64,000 nucleotides of DNA, from assembly GCA_016710065.1 (NCBI GenBank), contig JADJLP010000015.1:124001-188000 (forward strand). Reading direction: 5' to 3'. Source of the DNA: Candidatus Ideonella esbjergensis. GTDB taxonomy: Bacteria; Pseudomonadota; Gammaproteobacteria; Burkholderiales; Burkholderiaceae_C. This document shows, one piece after another, positions 25,565-34,122 of this stretch. The notes under the pieces are model-generated. The model made no database searches, was not told the DNA's origin, and was given only the letters and a program-made list of their open reading frames with translations. The translations under genes and the position numbers were made by a program. Within the stretch, counting starts at the first letter, position 1; every line of letters starts with the position of its first letter.

Positions 25565-26140
25565 ATGCGCCCGCTGTCACTCACCATCATCCGCGACGAA
25601 CACCAGGCCCTGGCCGCCATGCTGCGCTCACTGCCCATGCTGCTGGCCCAGGCCCGGCGCGAGAACAAGCTGCCCGATTTCAGCGTGGTGCGCGCCATGC
25701 TGTTCTACATCGACGAATTCCCCGAGCGCCTGCACCACACCAAGGAAACGCAGTTGCTGTTTCCCAAGGTGCGCGCGCGCATGCCCGAGCTGGCCGCCAC
25801 GCTCGACCGGCTCGACGCCGACCACGGCCAGGGCGAACGTGCGGTACGCGAGCTGGAGCACTTGCTACTGGCCTACGAGGTGATGGGCGAGAGCCGCCGC
25901 GAGGCCTTCGAGCAAGCCGTGGAGCGCTACATTGCCTCGTACCTGAACCACATGGCGGTGGAGGAGACCGAAGTGCTGCCGGCCGCCGTGGCCCACCTGA
26001 CGCCCGAAGACTGGACCGAGCTGGACGCTGCCTTTGCCGCCAACAAGGACCCGCTGGCAGGCCACGAGCCCGACGACGGCTACCGGCCGCTGTTCCGCAA
26101 GATCCTGAACAGCGCACCGGCACCCATAGGGCTGGGCTGA
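25565..26140 (+). CDS. Hemerythrin HHE-domain protein
   Basis: 191 aa. A four-helix bundle carries the His/Glu iron ligands: IIRDEHQALAAML, ERLHHTKETQLLFPKV, LDADHGQGERAV and YLNHMAVEETEVLP. It probably holds a di-iron centre used for oxygen or nitric-oxide sensing, storage or repair. A GGAG lies upstream of ATG 25565. It is the middle gene of speD - hemerythrin - murU, all on the plus strand with short gaps. Confidence 0.9.
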   Translation: MRPLSLTIIRDEHQALAAMLRSLPMLLAQARRENKLPDFSVVRAMLFYIDEFPERLHHTKETQLLFPKVRARMPELAATLDRLDADHGQGERAVRELEHLLLAYEVMGESRREAFEQAVERYIASYLNHMAVEETEVLPAAVAHLTPEDWTELDAAFAANKDPLAGHEPDDGYRPLFRKILNSAPAPIGLG

Positions 26141-26172
26141 GGCAGCGCGCGACAGCCCCCTAAACTGGTGGC

Positions 26173-26907
26173 ATGTCTGCTGACGCAAAGCCTCCCCGCG
26201 CCCTGATCCTTGCCGCCGGCCGCGGCGAGCGCATGCGCCCGCTCACCGATGCCACCCCCAAACCGCTGTTGGCGGTGCATGGCAAGCCACTGATCGAATA
26301 CCACCTCGAAGCCCTGGCACGTGCCGGGGTGCGAGAGGTGGTGATCAACACCGCCTGGCTGGAGGCGCAGTACCCCGTTGTGCTGGGCGATGGCTGCCGC
26401 TGGGGCCTGACGATCCACTACTCGATGGAAGGCCGCGACCACGGCGGTGCGCTGGAAACCGCCGGTGGCATTGCCAAGGCGTTGCAGCTGCTGGCGCCCA
26501 CCAGCACCGAGGCCTTCTGGGTGGTGTCGGGCGACATCTTTGCGCCCGGCTTCGACTTTGCTGCCGCGCATGTGGCCGCCTTCGAGGCCAGCCAGGATGA
26601 CGCGCACCTCTGGCTGGTGCCCAACCCCGGCTTCAACACCCGTGGCGATTTCGCGCTGGGCCCGTCGGGTCGCCTGCAGCGTGGCCCCGACACCCTGCCC
26701 CGCCCCTGGACCTATGCCAACCTGGCCCTGGTGCGGCCGGCCCTGGTGGCGGGTGTGGCGGTGGGCCAGAAGGCCGCGATGGGGCCGCTGCTGTTTGCCA
26801 GCGCCGACGCCGGCCGCCTGGGTGGCCAGGTGCTGAGCGGCACCTGGGAGAACGTGGGCACGCCGGGCCAGCTTGCGGCGCTGAATGCGGCACCACCTCT
26901 GGGCTGA
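26173..26907 (+). CDS. murU: N-acetylmuramate-1-phosphate uridylyltransferase (MurU-like)
   Basis: 244 aa nucleotidyltransferase. Signature ALILAAGRGERMRPLTDATP plus KPLLAVHGKPLIEYHL and the metal site VVSGDIFAPGFDF. It ends with WENVGTPGQLAAL. In Pseudomonas MurU makes UDP-MurNAc during cell-wall recycling. The usual neighbour amgK is not next to it here, so the substrate is inferred by similarity. A REP-like repeat follows 40 bp after the stop. Confidence 0.83.
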   Translation: MSADAKPPRALILAAGRGERMRPLTDATPKPLLAVHGKPLIEYHLEALARAGVREVVINTAWLEAQYPVVLGDGCRWGLTIHYSMEGRDHGGALETAGGIAKALQLLAPTSTEAFWVVSGDIFAPGFDFAAAHVAAFEASQDDAHLWLVPNPGFNTRGDFALGPSGRLQRGPDTLPRPWTYANLALVRPALVAGVAVGQKAAMGPLLFASADAGRLGGQVLSGTWENVGTPGQLAALNAAPPLG

Positions 26908-26947
26908 GGCCGTGCTGAGAGACTCCTGGCAAGGCCGGCCGGAAGGC

Positions 26948-26973
26948 TGGATTCCCGCCTGCGCGGGAATGAC
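26948..26973. repeat. REP-like palindromic repeat, copy 1
   Basis: Core ATTCCCGCCTGCGCGGGAAT, with flanking TGG and GAC. Two more full copies occur at 34032-34057 and 34073-34098, and a half copy at 11832-11846. It is a small dispersed palindromic element between genes. Confidence 0.85.
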
Positions 26974-27006
26974 GGGGAAGGTGCGTGAAGGAGGGCGGGT
27001 GCCGTG

Positions 27007-29985
27007 TCAGTGCGCTCTGCGGGTTTGCAGCAGCGCCTCCAGGTGCATCAGCAGGGCATCGCGCAACTGGTGCAGTTGATCGGCCAGGGCCAGTGCCTCG
27101 GCGCCCCGGCGGGCCGCCCTGAGGGTCAGCATGTCTTCGGCCAGGCTGTGCACACGCCGATGCAGCAGGTCGATGGCGCCCAGGGCTTCGCGCCCGGCCT
27201 CGTCCTCGTCCTCGGTCGCCACGCGGGCCAGCCATTCGGAGAACCGGCAACGCTCGTGCGCCATCTCGGGCGGCGCCTGGCGCCGACCCTCCAGGCAGGC
27301 ATCCATCGCCGCCACCCAGGCGCGGTGCTCGATGCCGGCGTACAGGATGGGCAGCTCGTGCGGGCCCAGCGTGCGGGTGCGGGCCCAGCGCGGATCGGGC
27401 TGCCAGGTGCGCACCCAATCGGGCATCTGCTCGGCCGGCATGGGCCGCGCGATGCCATAGCCCTGGGCCAGGCGGCAGCCCAGTTGCAGCAGCATCACGC
27501 CATGCTCAACCGTCTCCATGCCCTCGGCCACGGCCTGGCGGTGGAAGGCGGTGGCCAGGCCCAGCACGCCTTCGAGGATGGCCAGGTCGTCGGGGTCGTG
27601 CAGCATGTCGCGCACAAAGCTCTGGTCGATCTTGAGCACCTGGGCCGGCAGGCGTTTGAGGTAGCTGAGCGACGAGTAGCCGGTGCCGAAATCGTCGAGC
27701 GAGCAGGTGACTCCCAGCTCGGCACAGGCACTGAGCAATTGAGACACCTGGTTCACATCCTGCAAGGCGCTGGTTTCCAGGATCTCCAACTCCAGGTGCG
27801 ACGCGCCCGCGCCGGGGTGGGCCGCCAGCATGGCGCGCAGCTGGCCCACAAAGTCGGGCTGCTGCAACTGGCGAGCGCTGACGTTCACGCTCACCGGCAA
27901 ATCCAGCCCCTGCTCGCGCCAGCGCTCCACCTGGCTCAGCGCGGTATTGATGACCCAGTCGCCCACGTCCACCGCCAGCGGGTGGTTCTCGATCACCGGC
28001 AGAAAGTGCGCTGGCGCCAGCAGGCCGCGCGTGGGGTGCTGCCAGCGGATCAGCGCCTCGGCGCCCACCACCGCGCCGCTGTGCAGGTTGACCCGTGGCT
28101 GGTAGTGCAGTACGAACTCGCCTGCCTCCAGCGCATGGCGGATCTGGTCGATGCTTTCGTGGTGGCCGCGCAGGTTGCGGTCTTGCTCGGGGTCGAAGAA
28201 GTGGTAGCGGTTGCGCCCCGCCAGCTTGGCCTGGTACATGGCCTGGTCGGCCTGGCGCATGAGCTGGTCGGCGTCCACCGCCTCGGTCTGCGGGTAGAGC
28301 GTGACGCCGGCACTGGCGCTGAGCTGCACCCGGCCCGCGCCCAGCTCCACCACCTCGGTCGCAGCCTGGGTGAGCTTGACCAGCAGGGGCACGCAATCCT
28401 CGGCGCTGGCCAGGTCCATCAGCACGGCCACGAACTCATCGCCGCCCAGCCGGGCCAGGGTGTCACCCTCGCGCAGCGCTGCCTTCATGCGCACGGCGAT
28501 CTCGGCCAGGTACTGGTCGCCCACGTCGTGGCCACGCTGCTCGTTGACGGCCTTGAAACCGTCCAGGTCGAGGTACACCACCGCCAGCGCTTGCCCGCGC
28601 CGGTGCGCCTGCGCCATGGCCTGCTGCAAGCGGTCGGCCAGCAGCACCCGGTTGGGCAGCAGCGTGGCCGAGTCGTAGTGGGCGATCTGTTCCAGCTTGC
28701 GCTCATGCTCCTTGAGCTTGCTGATGTCGGAGAACAGCGCCACATAGTGCGCCACCTCACCCCCCTGGCCCAGCACGGCGCTGATGGTGAGCAGCTCGGC
28801 AAAAAGCTCGCCGTTCTTGCGGCGGTTCCACAGCTCACCCGACCATTGGCCGTGCTCGCGAAGATCGCGCCACAGCGCGGCGTAGAACTCAGGAGCCTGG
28901 CGACCCGACTGCAGCAAACGCGGGTTGTTGCCCACGGCCTCGCTGCGGGTGTAGCCCGTGATCTCGGTGAAGGTGTCGTTGACCTCGATGATGGTGCCGT
29001 CCACCGTCGTGATCATGATGCCCTCGCGGGCATGGGTGAACACGCTGGTGGCCAGTAGCTGCTGCGATTCGGCGCGCCGCCGCTCGGTGATGTCGCGGGC
29101 CACGCCCAGCACACCCAGCACCTGGCCCAGGGCGTCGCGCATGGGCACCTTGGTGGTCTCGAACAGGCCGCAGTAGCCGTCGGCGGCGAAGGTAAGCCAC
29201 TCCTCGTTCATGGTGGGGCCGTCGGCGGCAATGGCGGCCAGATCGTTCTGGCGGAAAAACTCCGCCATCTCCGGCGACACAAAATTGGTGTCGCGCCGGC
29301 CCACGATCTCGCTCTCCAGGTGGCCATAGAGCCGCTCAAAACGCGGGTTGCAGGCCAGGTAGACGCCGTCGGGGTCCTTGATCCAGACCAGGTCGGGAAA
29401 GGTGTCGGTGAGGTTGCGCAGGAAAGTGCGCTCCTGTTCCGAGCGCTGCAGCGCCAGCGCCAGGTCGCTGCGGGCCTGGTCGCGGTCGGTGATCAAGCGC
29501 TGGGTCAGCTCGTCGCTGGCGCGGCACAACCCCATGGCCTTGGTGAGGTTGCGCAGCACGGGCTGGAAGAGCTGGGTCAGCGGCAGGCTGGTGTGCGGTG
29601 CGCCCGGGGCCAGCAGCAGGATCAGGCCTTCGCCCGGTATGGGCAGGCGCAGCACATGCGTGTAGGGCCGCGAGCCGCCCAGCTGCGCCAGCCCTTCGGC
29701 GCAATCGGCCAGCAGCGCCACCTCACCGGCCCGCAGCTGGCAGGGCAGTGCCACGCGCTGGCCCACACGCGCCGCCAGCCGGTGGTCGCCCACGGCGGTG
29801 GCGCATAGCGCCCAGGTTGTGCCGGCCTCGTCGGCCTGCGGGTCCAGCAGCACCAGCCCGGCCGGAAAGGCGGTGTGGAACAGCAGCCTTTGCAGTACCC
29901 GCTTGAGCAAGGGCTCCAGCCGCACCTCGGCGCCCATGGTGAGCGCCAGGTCGTACAGCACCGACAGCACGTGCCCGGGGTTCAT
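27007..29985 (-). CDS. GAF-PAS-PAS-GGDEF-EAL-CZB-like cyclic-di-GMP protein
   Basis: 992 aa from ATG 29985, which overlaps the FIST stop (ATGA). Domains in order: GAF-like (about 1-150); two PAS (about 185-300 and 310-420); GGDEF with intact signature at 514-518 and a product-inhibition site RxxD (REGD, 505-508) exactly five residues before it; EAL with EAL at 643-645 and DDFGTGYSSLSYLKRLP; and a C-terminal His/Cys region (EHRAWVAAMDACLEG, CRFSEWLARV, LLHRRVHSLAEDM) like the zinc-binding CZB domain. Both synthase and phosphodiesterase motifs look complete. Soluble, with no membrane helices. It probably turns the FIST protein's or its own ligand signal into c-di-GMP change. Confidence 0.9.
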   Translation of the reverse strand: MNPGHVLSVLYDLALTMGAEVRLEPLLKRVLQRLLFHTAFPAGLVLLDPQADEAGTTWALCATAVGDHRLAARVGQRVALPCQLRAGEVALLADCAEGLAQLGGSRPYTHVLRLPIPGEGLILLLAPGAPHTSLPLTQLFQPVLRNLTKAMGLCRASDELTQRLITDRDQARSDLALALQRSEQERTFLRNLTDTFPDLVWIKDPDGVYLACNPRFERLYGHLESEIVGRRDTNFVSPEMAEFFRQNDLAAIAADGPTMNEEWLTFAADGYCGLFETTKVPMRDALGQVLGVLGVARDITERRRAESQQLLATSVFTHAREGIMITTVDGTIIEVNDTFTEITGYTRSEAVGNNPRLLQSGRQAPEFYAALWRDLREHGQWSGELWNRRKNGELFAELLTISAVLGQGGEVAHYVALFSDISKLKEHERKLEQIAHYDSATLLPNRVLLADRLQQAMAQAHRRGQALAVVYLDLDGFKAVNEQRGHDVGDQYLAEIAVRMKAALREGDTLARLGGDEFVAVLMDLASAEDCVPLLVKLTQAATEVVELGAGRVQLSASAGVTLYPQTEAVDADQLMRQADQAMYQAKLAGRNRYHFFDPEQDRNLRGHHESIDQIRHALEAGEFVLHYQPRVNLHSGAVVGAEALIRWQHPTRGLLAPAHFLPVIENHPLAVDVGDWVINTALSQVERWREQGLDLPVSVNVSARQLQQPDFVGQLRAMLAAHPGAGASHLELEILETSALQDVNQVSQLLSACAELGVTCSLDDFGTGYSSLSYLKRLPAQVLKIDQSFVRDMLHDPDDLAILEGVLGLATAFHRQAVAEGMETVEHGVMLLQLGCRLAQGYGIARPMPAEQMPDWVRTWQPDPRWARTRTLGPHELPILYAGIEHRAWVAAMDACLEGRRQAPPEMAHERCRFSEWLARVATEDEDEAGREALGAIDLLHRRVHSLAEDMLTLRAARRGAEALALADQLHQLRDALLMHLEALLQTRRAH

Positions 29986-31151
29986 GGGGCGCTGCCCGGC
30001 CACACCGTGCACACCACGGCGGCGTTGTGGAAGGCCGGGTAGCCCCAGTTCTCGGTGCTGCCGATCTCACCCAGCGTGAGGGCCCCTCCCAGCTCGCGTG
30101 CCGGGTGGCGCCGGGCCAGCTCGGCCAGCTCGCCCAGGGCCGCGTCACCCAGGTGCATGCGGCGGCCGGCGCAGTAGAAGGTGAGCAGGTTGTGCGGCGA
30201 AATGTCGCCATGCGCGTCGCCCAGCGCCTTGGTGAGCGCGAGCACACAGCCGCTGGCTTGGGCCTCGGGCGCGCGCAACAGCACCAGCATGGCGTTCTCA
30301 GGCACCTCGCCCACGCAGTACAGCGCGCCGTCGTCGTCCAGCGCCACGGGGATGCGCACCAGCACCTCGCCGCTGGCCCGCACGATGCCAAAGGGGTAGT
30401 GCACCGCGTACTGGTAGAAGTTGTCGCGGGTCAGTGCAATGCCGTGGTCCGACGCGATCAAAGCCTTGTAGGCGTCGAAAGCCGGCTGCCAGTCAATGCT
30501 GACGATGCGGTTGCCCACGGTGGCAGTGGCCGTCATCGCATGTTCAGGTGCCGGGTAGCCGTGCCGCAGCACCACCTTGGCACCACTCGCGGGCAGCAGG
30601 CCCAGCACGCCATTGCCTATCACCCGCTCGCCGTCGAACAGGCAGGGCATGGGTTGGAAGGTTTCGCTGCCCGCGTTCACGCCGGCATAGTCCACGCTGT
30701 CAGCCAGCTGCAGGTAGAGCTCGTCGAGGATGGAGGCGATGCGCCCCAGCAGGCCGTCGAAGTACAGGTGCAATGTGGGTTTGGCGTCGCCGGGCGGCTG
30801 CCGCGCCAGCAGGGCCTGGGTGGCTTGCGCGATGCGCTGTGCGGCGGCCTCGGGCTCACCCTGGATCTCTGGCAGCAGGAAGGCGGGCGTGGCCACCGGC
30901 TGGCACAGCAACCAGGCCCCCTGGGTGACAAAGCCGGTGGCCGTCACCAGGGCCGGAAAGATCGCCCCCACCAGCGGCAGGCCCAGCTCGCGGCAGCAGG
31001 CCTGCAGCAGGGGCACTTGCGCAGCCTCGGCTTCGGGCAACAAGGCCAGCACCCCCATGTGGGGCCAGCGGGCGCGCCAGTTGCGCAGGGTCGCCATCAG
31101 GTCCGGTTCATCCAGCGGGACCCATCGCATCAAATTCGGTACTGCTTCCAC
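29982..31151 (-). CDS. FIST-domain signal transduction protein
   Basis: 389 aa from GTG 31151. FIST_N (about 20-210) and FIST_C (about 215-370) are recognised from LVGAIFPALVTATGFVTQGA, YAGVNAGSETFQPMPCLFDG and STENWGYPAFHNAAVVCTVW. FIST proteins are thought to sense small ligands such as amino acids and often sit next to GGDEF, kinase or chemotaxis genes. Here it overlaps a GGDEF/EAL gene by 4 bp. The IS630-type element ends only 17 bp upstream of the start codon, so the native promoter or 5' end was cut. The visible FIST_N looks near complete. Confidence 0.83.
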   Translation of the reverse strand: MEAVPNLMRWVPLDEPDLMATLRNWRARWPHMGVLALLPEAEAAQVPLLQACCRELGLPLVGAIFPALVTATGFVTQGAWLLCQPVATPAFLLPEIQGEPEAAAQRIAQATQALLARQPPGDAKPTLHLYFDGLLGRIASILDELYLQLADSVDYAGVNAGSETFQPMPCLFDGERVIGNGVLGLLPASGAKVVLRHGYPAPEHAMTATATVGNRIVSIDWQPAFDAYKALIASDHGIALTRDNFYQYAVHYPFGIVRASGEVLVRIPVALDDDGALYCVGEVPENAMLVLLRAPEAQASGCVLALTKALGDAHGDISPHNLLTFYCAGRRMHLGDAALGELAELARRHPARELGGALTLGEIGSTENWGYPAFHNAAVVCTVWPGSAP

Positions 31152-31167
31152 CCTGAGATGGTCGGCG

Positions 31168-32286
31168 CTAGTGCAGTGTTTCGTTCTGTTTGCTACTTAA
31201 CCGCGAGTTGGCGCGAATGACCTTCTGCAGGATGTCGCGAGCGCTCTTGGTCCAGATGAACGGCTTGGGCTTGGTGTTGTGATGGGCAACGTACTCGTTG
31301 ATCGCGGCCTCCAACTCGGCCACGCTGGTGAACACGCCTCGGCGAAGCCGCTCGGTGGTGATGTCACGGAAGAAGCGCTCCACCATGTTCAGCCACGAGG
31401 CCGATGTCGGCGTGAAGTGCATGTTGAACCGCGGATGCTTGGCCAGCCACGCCTGCACCGCCGGATGCTTGTGCGTGGCGTAGTTGTCGGCAATCAGGTG
31501 CAGCGTCTTGTCCTTGGGCGTCTCGCGGTCGATCTTGCGCAGGAACTTGAGCCACTCGGCATGGGTATGGCGCTGCTGGCACTGGCCGATCACTTGGCCG
31601 TCGAGCACGTTGAGTGCCGCGAACAGCGTGGTCGTGCCATGGCGCTTGTAGTCGTGCGTCATCGTTTGCGCACGCCCTTTCTTCAGCGGCAAGCCCGGCT
31701 GTGTGCGGTCCAGCGCCTGAACCTGGCTCTTCTCGTCACAGCACAGCACCAAGGCGTGCTCGGGTGGCGACATGTACAGGCCCACGATGTCTTCGAGCTT
31801 CTCGACAAACTTCGGATCACGCGAGACCTTGAAGCCTCGCACGATGTGCGGCTTCAGACCATTGGCCTGCCAGTGGCGCATCACCGTGCTGGGGCTGACC
31901 TCGAGCACCGCAGCCATCTTGCGTGTGCTCCAGTGCGTGGCCGCCTCGGGCTGGGTCTGGGTGGTCAACTCCACCAACTTCGCCACGTCCACCCTCACCG
32001 GCGGCCCGCCGCGCGGCAAGTCGCGTTCGATGCCCGTCAGACCCGACTCGATGTAGCGTTGCCGCCAGCGCCCCGCCGTGATCCGGTCAATGCCCAACTC
32101 CTGGGCGATCTGCAGATTCTGCAAGCCCTGTGCAGCCAGCAAGACGATGCGAACCCGTTCGACCAATCGAACACTGCTCAACTTGGATTGGGCAAGCCTG
32201 ACCAACTCGGCTTCCTCTTCCTGACTCAACTCGATCGCAGGGGCAATTCGCACGCTCTGGCTCCAACTCTGTCGGTAGTAGAGCAT
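31168..32286 (-). CDS. IS630-family transposase
   Basis: 372 aa from ATG 32286 (an in-frame TTG lies at 32304). Two N-terminal helix-turn-helix units (LQNLQIAQELGIDRITAGRW; WSTRKMAAVLEVSPSTV) bind the ends. The DDE catalytic domain has D in VLCCDEKSQVQAL, D in HLIADNYATHKHPAV and E in PTSASWLNMVERFFRDI. The reading frame looks intact, so the enzyme may be active. The stop codon TAG is formed by the target TA plus a flanking G, so it lies at the very edge of the element. Confidence 0.95.
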   Translation of the reverse strand: MLYYRQSWSQSVRIAPAIELSQEEEAELVRLAQSKLSSVRLVERVRIVLLAAQGLQNLQIAQELGIDRITAGRWRQRYIESGLTGIERDLPRGGPPVRVDVAKLVELTTQTQPEAATHWSTRKMAAVLEVSPSTVMRHWQANGLKPHIVRGFKVSRDPKFVEKLEDIVGLYMSPPEHALVLCCDEKSQVQALDRTQPGLPLKKGRAQTMTHDYKRHGTTTLFAALNVLDGQVIGQCQQRHTHAEWLKFLRKIDRETPKDKTLHLIADNYATHKHPAVQAWLAKHPRFNMHFTPTSASWLNMVERFFRDITTERLRRGVFTSVAELEAAINEYVAHHNTKPKPFIWTKSARDILQKVIRANSRLSSKQNETLH

Positions 32287-32336
32287 TGGAGCAACTGCGT
32301 CCAAATAAGTTTCATTAATAGTAGAACACTACACTA
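31169..32336. mobile_element. IS630-family insertion sequence
   Basis: About 1.16 kb (31171-32334) bounded by TA at 31169-31170 and 32335-32336. The ends are imperfect inverted repeats: GTGCAGTGTT on the left and GTGTAGTGTT (reverse complement) on the right. Without the element the site would read GCGC-TA-GCGC, a palindrome with CTAG in its centre, the preferred target reported for IS630. One transposase gene fills the element. It separates the FAD oxidoreductase gene from the FIST gene. Confidence 0.92.
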
Positions 32337-32385
32337 GCGCGCACAACTTGAAGGGTAGTTTCCCGGTCCATCCCTTGATTCAAAG

Positions 32386-34026
32386 TCAGTCGCGCAAGAT
32401 GCCATGGTTGATGGCCTGCGTGCCCAGGGTGAACGCCTCTTCGAACACCGAATAGCCGGCCAGGTCGGCATGCGCGAAGCGCACGCGGCCGCTGGCCATG
32501 CGCAAGGCCGCGCGGGCCGGCTGGCCGCGCACGCCGGGAGCGGGAATGCTCATGGCATGGCCCCAGCGCATCAGGTGAGCTTGCTGCAATTGCTGGGCGA
32601 TGTCAGGGTGCAGTGGCGCGAGGTCGGCCAGCACCTCGCGGGTCCAGGCTTCGGCGCTGCCGCTCAGCAAGCGCTGGCGCTCCCGCTCAGGCAAGGCGTG
32701 GTAGGCCGTGATGACCTGCGGGCCGGCCAGCCCGGCATCGGGCCGGGTCGACTGGTGCCGGGCGTTCACATAGCCCAGCGATGTGCTGCTGCCGGCCGGC
32801 ACAAAGCGCACGTTGTCCCAGGCGGGTGGCACGCCCACGCGCTCCAGCAGCGGCCCGGCGAGTTGCAGGTTGGCCACCAGCCAGGGCGCGTAGCGTGTGG
32901 CTGCCGCAGCCTGCTGCAGGGCACCGGCCAGCGTGGCGTCGTGCGCCTGCAGCAGCCGCTGGCTGATGAACAAGGGCGTGGCCAGCACCACGGCGCGCGC
33001 CGTCCAGGCTTCGGCCTGCGCGCGGGCCTCGTTCCACACCAGCACCTGCACGTCGTGGCGGCTCTCGGTCACGCGCAACACGCTGTGGCCAGCGTGCAGG
33101 CGCGATTGCAGCGGTGCGGCCAGGGTGCGAATGAGGAAGGCATTGCCTTCGGGCCAGGTGAACACGGCCTCCGGTTCGGCGCTGTCGTCGCCCGGCACGT
33201 GAAAGCCATGGCGGCTGGCGAAGTAGTGGATGCCGGCCCAGGCCGAGACGGTTGCGATGCCGGCACCGTAATCATCTCGGCAGGCGTAATCCAGGTAGGC
33301 CAGCAGGCGCTCGTCGCTGAAGCCTTCTCGGGCCAGCCAGATGGCAAAGGTTTGTGCATCCAGCTTGGCGTGGCCAGGCGTCCAGCGCGCGTGGTGGCTG
33401 GGCATGGCGAAGCCCAGTTCGGCTTGCAGCGCCGCCACCTTGGCGCCAAAGGCCCGGTACTGTGCCAGTGTGGTGGGCCGGCCATCGGCCGACGGCAGCA
33501 AGCCGTCTTGCCAAGCGCCGGCCATGAACAAGCGCTCCTGCGGGCTGTGGCAAAGGTGCAGCTCGTTGGCGTGCACGCCAGAGGCGTCGGACCGCAACAA
33601 CCCGATCTCGTGCAGCCACTCGCCCACCTCGCGCGCAGCGGGGCCGGGCACCGGCAGGTAGTGCGCGCCCAGTGGGCAAGGCACGCCCAGCATCTGGTGG
33701 CCCCGGCTGTTACCGCCCACGCTGTCTTCCAGCTCCAGCAGTTGGGCGTCATCCACGCCTGCGCGCACCAGCGCGCGCAGCGCCGCCAGGCCGGCCACGC
33801 CACCGCCCAGCACCAGCACGCCAGCGCGCCGCTGCACGGCGGGCAGTGGCAGGCTACCTGACTTGGTGAGCTCGCGCAGGCGGTGGCCTCGGTCTGCTGC
33901 CGCACCCAACCAGCGGCTGGCGTGGGGCGGGCGGGGCTCGGGCAGACAGCCGGCCAGCGGCACGGCGGCCGCAGCCAGCAGCAGGCGGCGCCGGCGCTCA
34001 AGAAACGAATCGCGCTGGATCAGCAA
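32386..34026 (-). CDS. Exported FAD-dependent amine oxidoreductase-like protein
   Basis: About 546 aa; the only usable start is TTG 34026. An arginine-rich, twin-arginine-like signal (ERRRRLLLAAAAVPLAGC) with a lipobox-like LAGC suggests export as a folded, lipid-anchored flavoprotein. The FAD-binding motif is VLVLGGGVAGLAALRALVRAG, followed by LELEDSVGGNSRGHQ; HYFASRHGFHVPGDD and VNARHQSTRPD come later. It resembles amine oxidases, so a polyamine substrate is attractive given the upstream aminopropyltransferase. That is inference. A pair of REP repeats abuts the start and may have displaced the original start or ribosome site. Confidence 0.8.
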   Translation of the reverse strand: MLIQRDSFLERRRRLLLAAAAVPLAGCLPEPRPPHASRWLGAAADRGHRLRELTKSGSLPLPAVQRRAGVLVLGGGVAGLAALRALVRAGVDDAQLLELEDSVGGNSRGHQMLGVPCPLGAHYLPVPGPAAREVGEWLHEIGLLRSDASGVHANELHLCHSPQERLFMAGAWQDGLLPSADGRPTTLAQYRAFGAKVAALQAELGFAMPSHHARWTPGHAKLDAQTFAIWLAREGFSDERLLAYLDYACRDDYGAGIATVSAWAGIHYFASRHGFHVPGDDSAEPEAVFTWPEGNAFLIRTLAAPLQSRLHAGHSVLRVTESRHDVQVLVWNEARAQAEAWTARAVVLATPLFISQRLLQAHDATLAGALQQAAAATRYAPWLVANLQLAGPLLERVGVPPAWDNVRFVPAGSSTSLGYVNARHQSTRPDAGLAGPQVITAYHALPERERQRLLSGSAEAWTREVLADLAPLHPDIAQQLQQAHLMRWGHAMSIPAPGVRGQPARAALRMASGRVRFAHADLAGYSVFEEAFTLGTQAINHGILRD

Positions 34027-34031
34027 ACCCC

Positions 34032-34098
34032 GTCATTCCCGCGCAGGCGGGAATCCATGGGGTGGCATGCAGTGGATTCCCGCCTGCGCGGGAATGAC
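34032..34098. repeat. Two REP-like repeats in inverted orientation
   Basis: The same palindromic unit as at 26948, present at 34032-34057 and again inverted at 34073-34098, 15 bp apart. The pair can fold into one long hairpin in the 96-bp gap between the aminopropyltransferase and the FAD oxidoreductase genes. It could act as an mRNA-stabilising or partial terminating element in this operon. Confidence 0.85.
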
Positions 34099-34122
34099 GA
34101 AAGTGGGGCGCTCATGAACGGC

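Noticed and set aside
27004..29058. 684-codon plus-strand open frame
   Set aside because: Exact antisense of the GGDEF/EAL gene; the composition (His/Gln/Gly-rich) is typical of reversed high-GC coding sequence.
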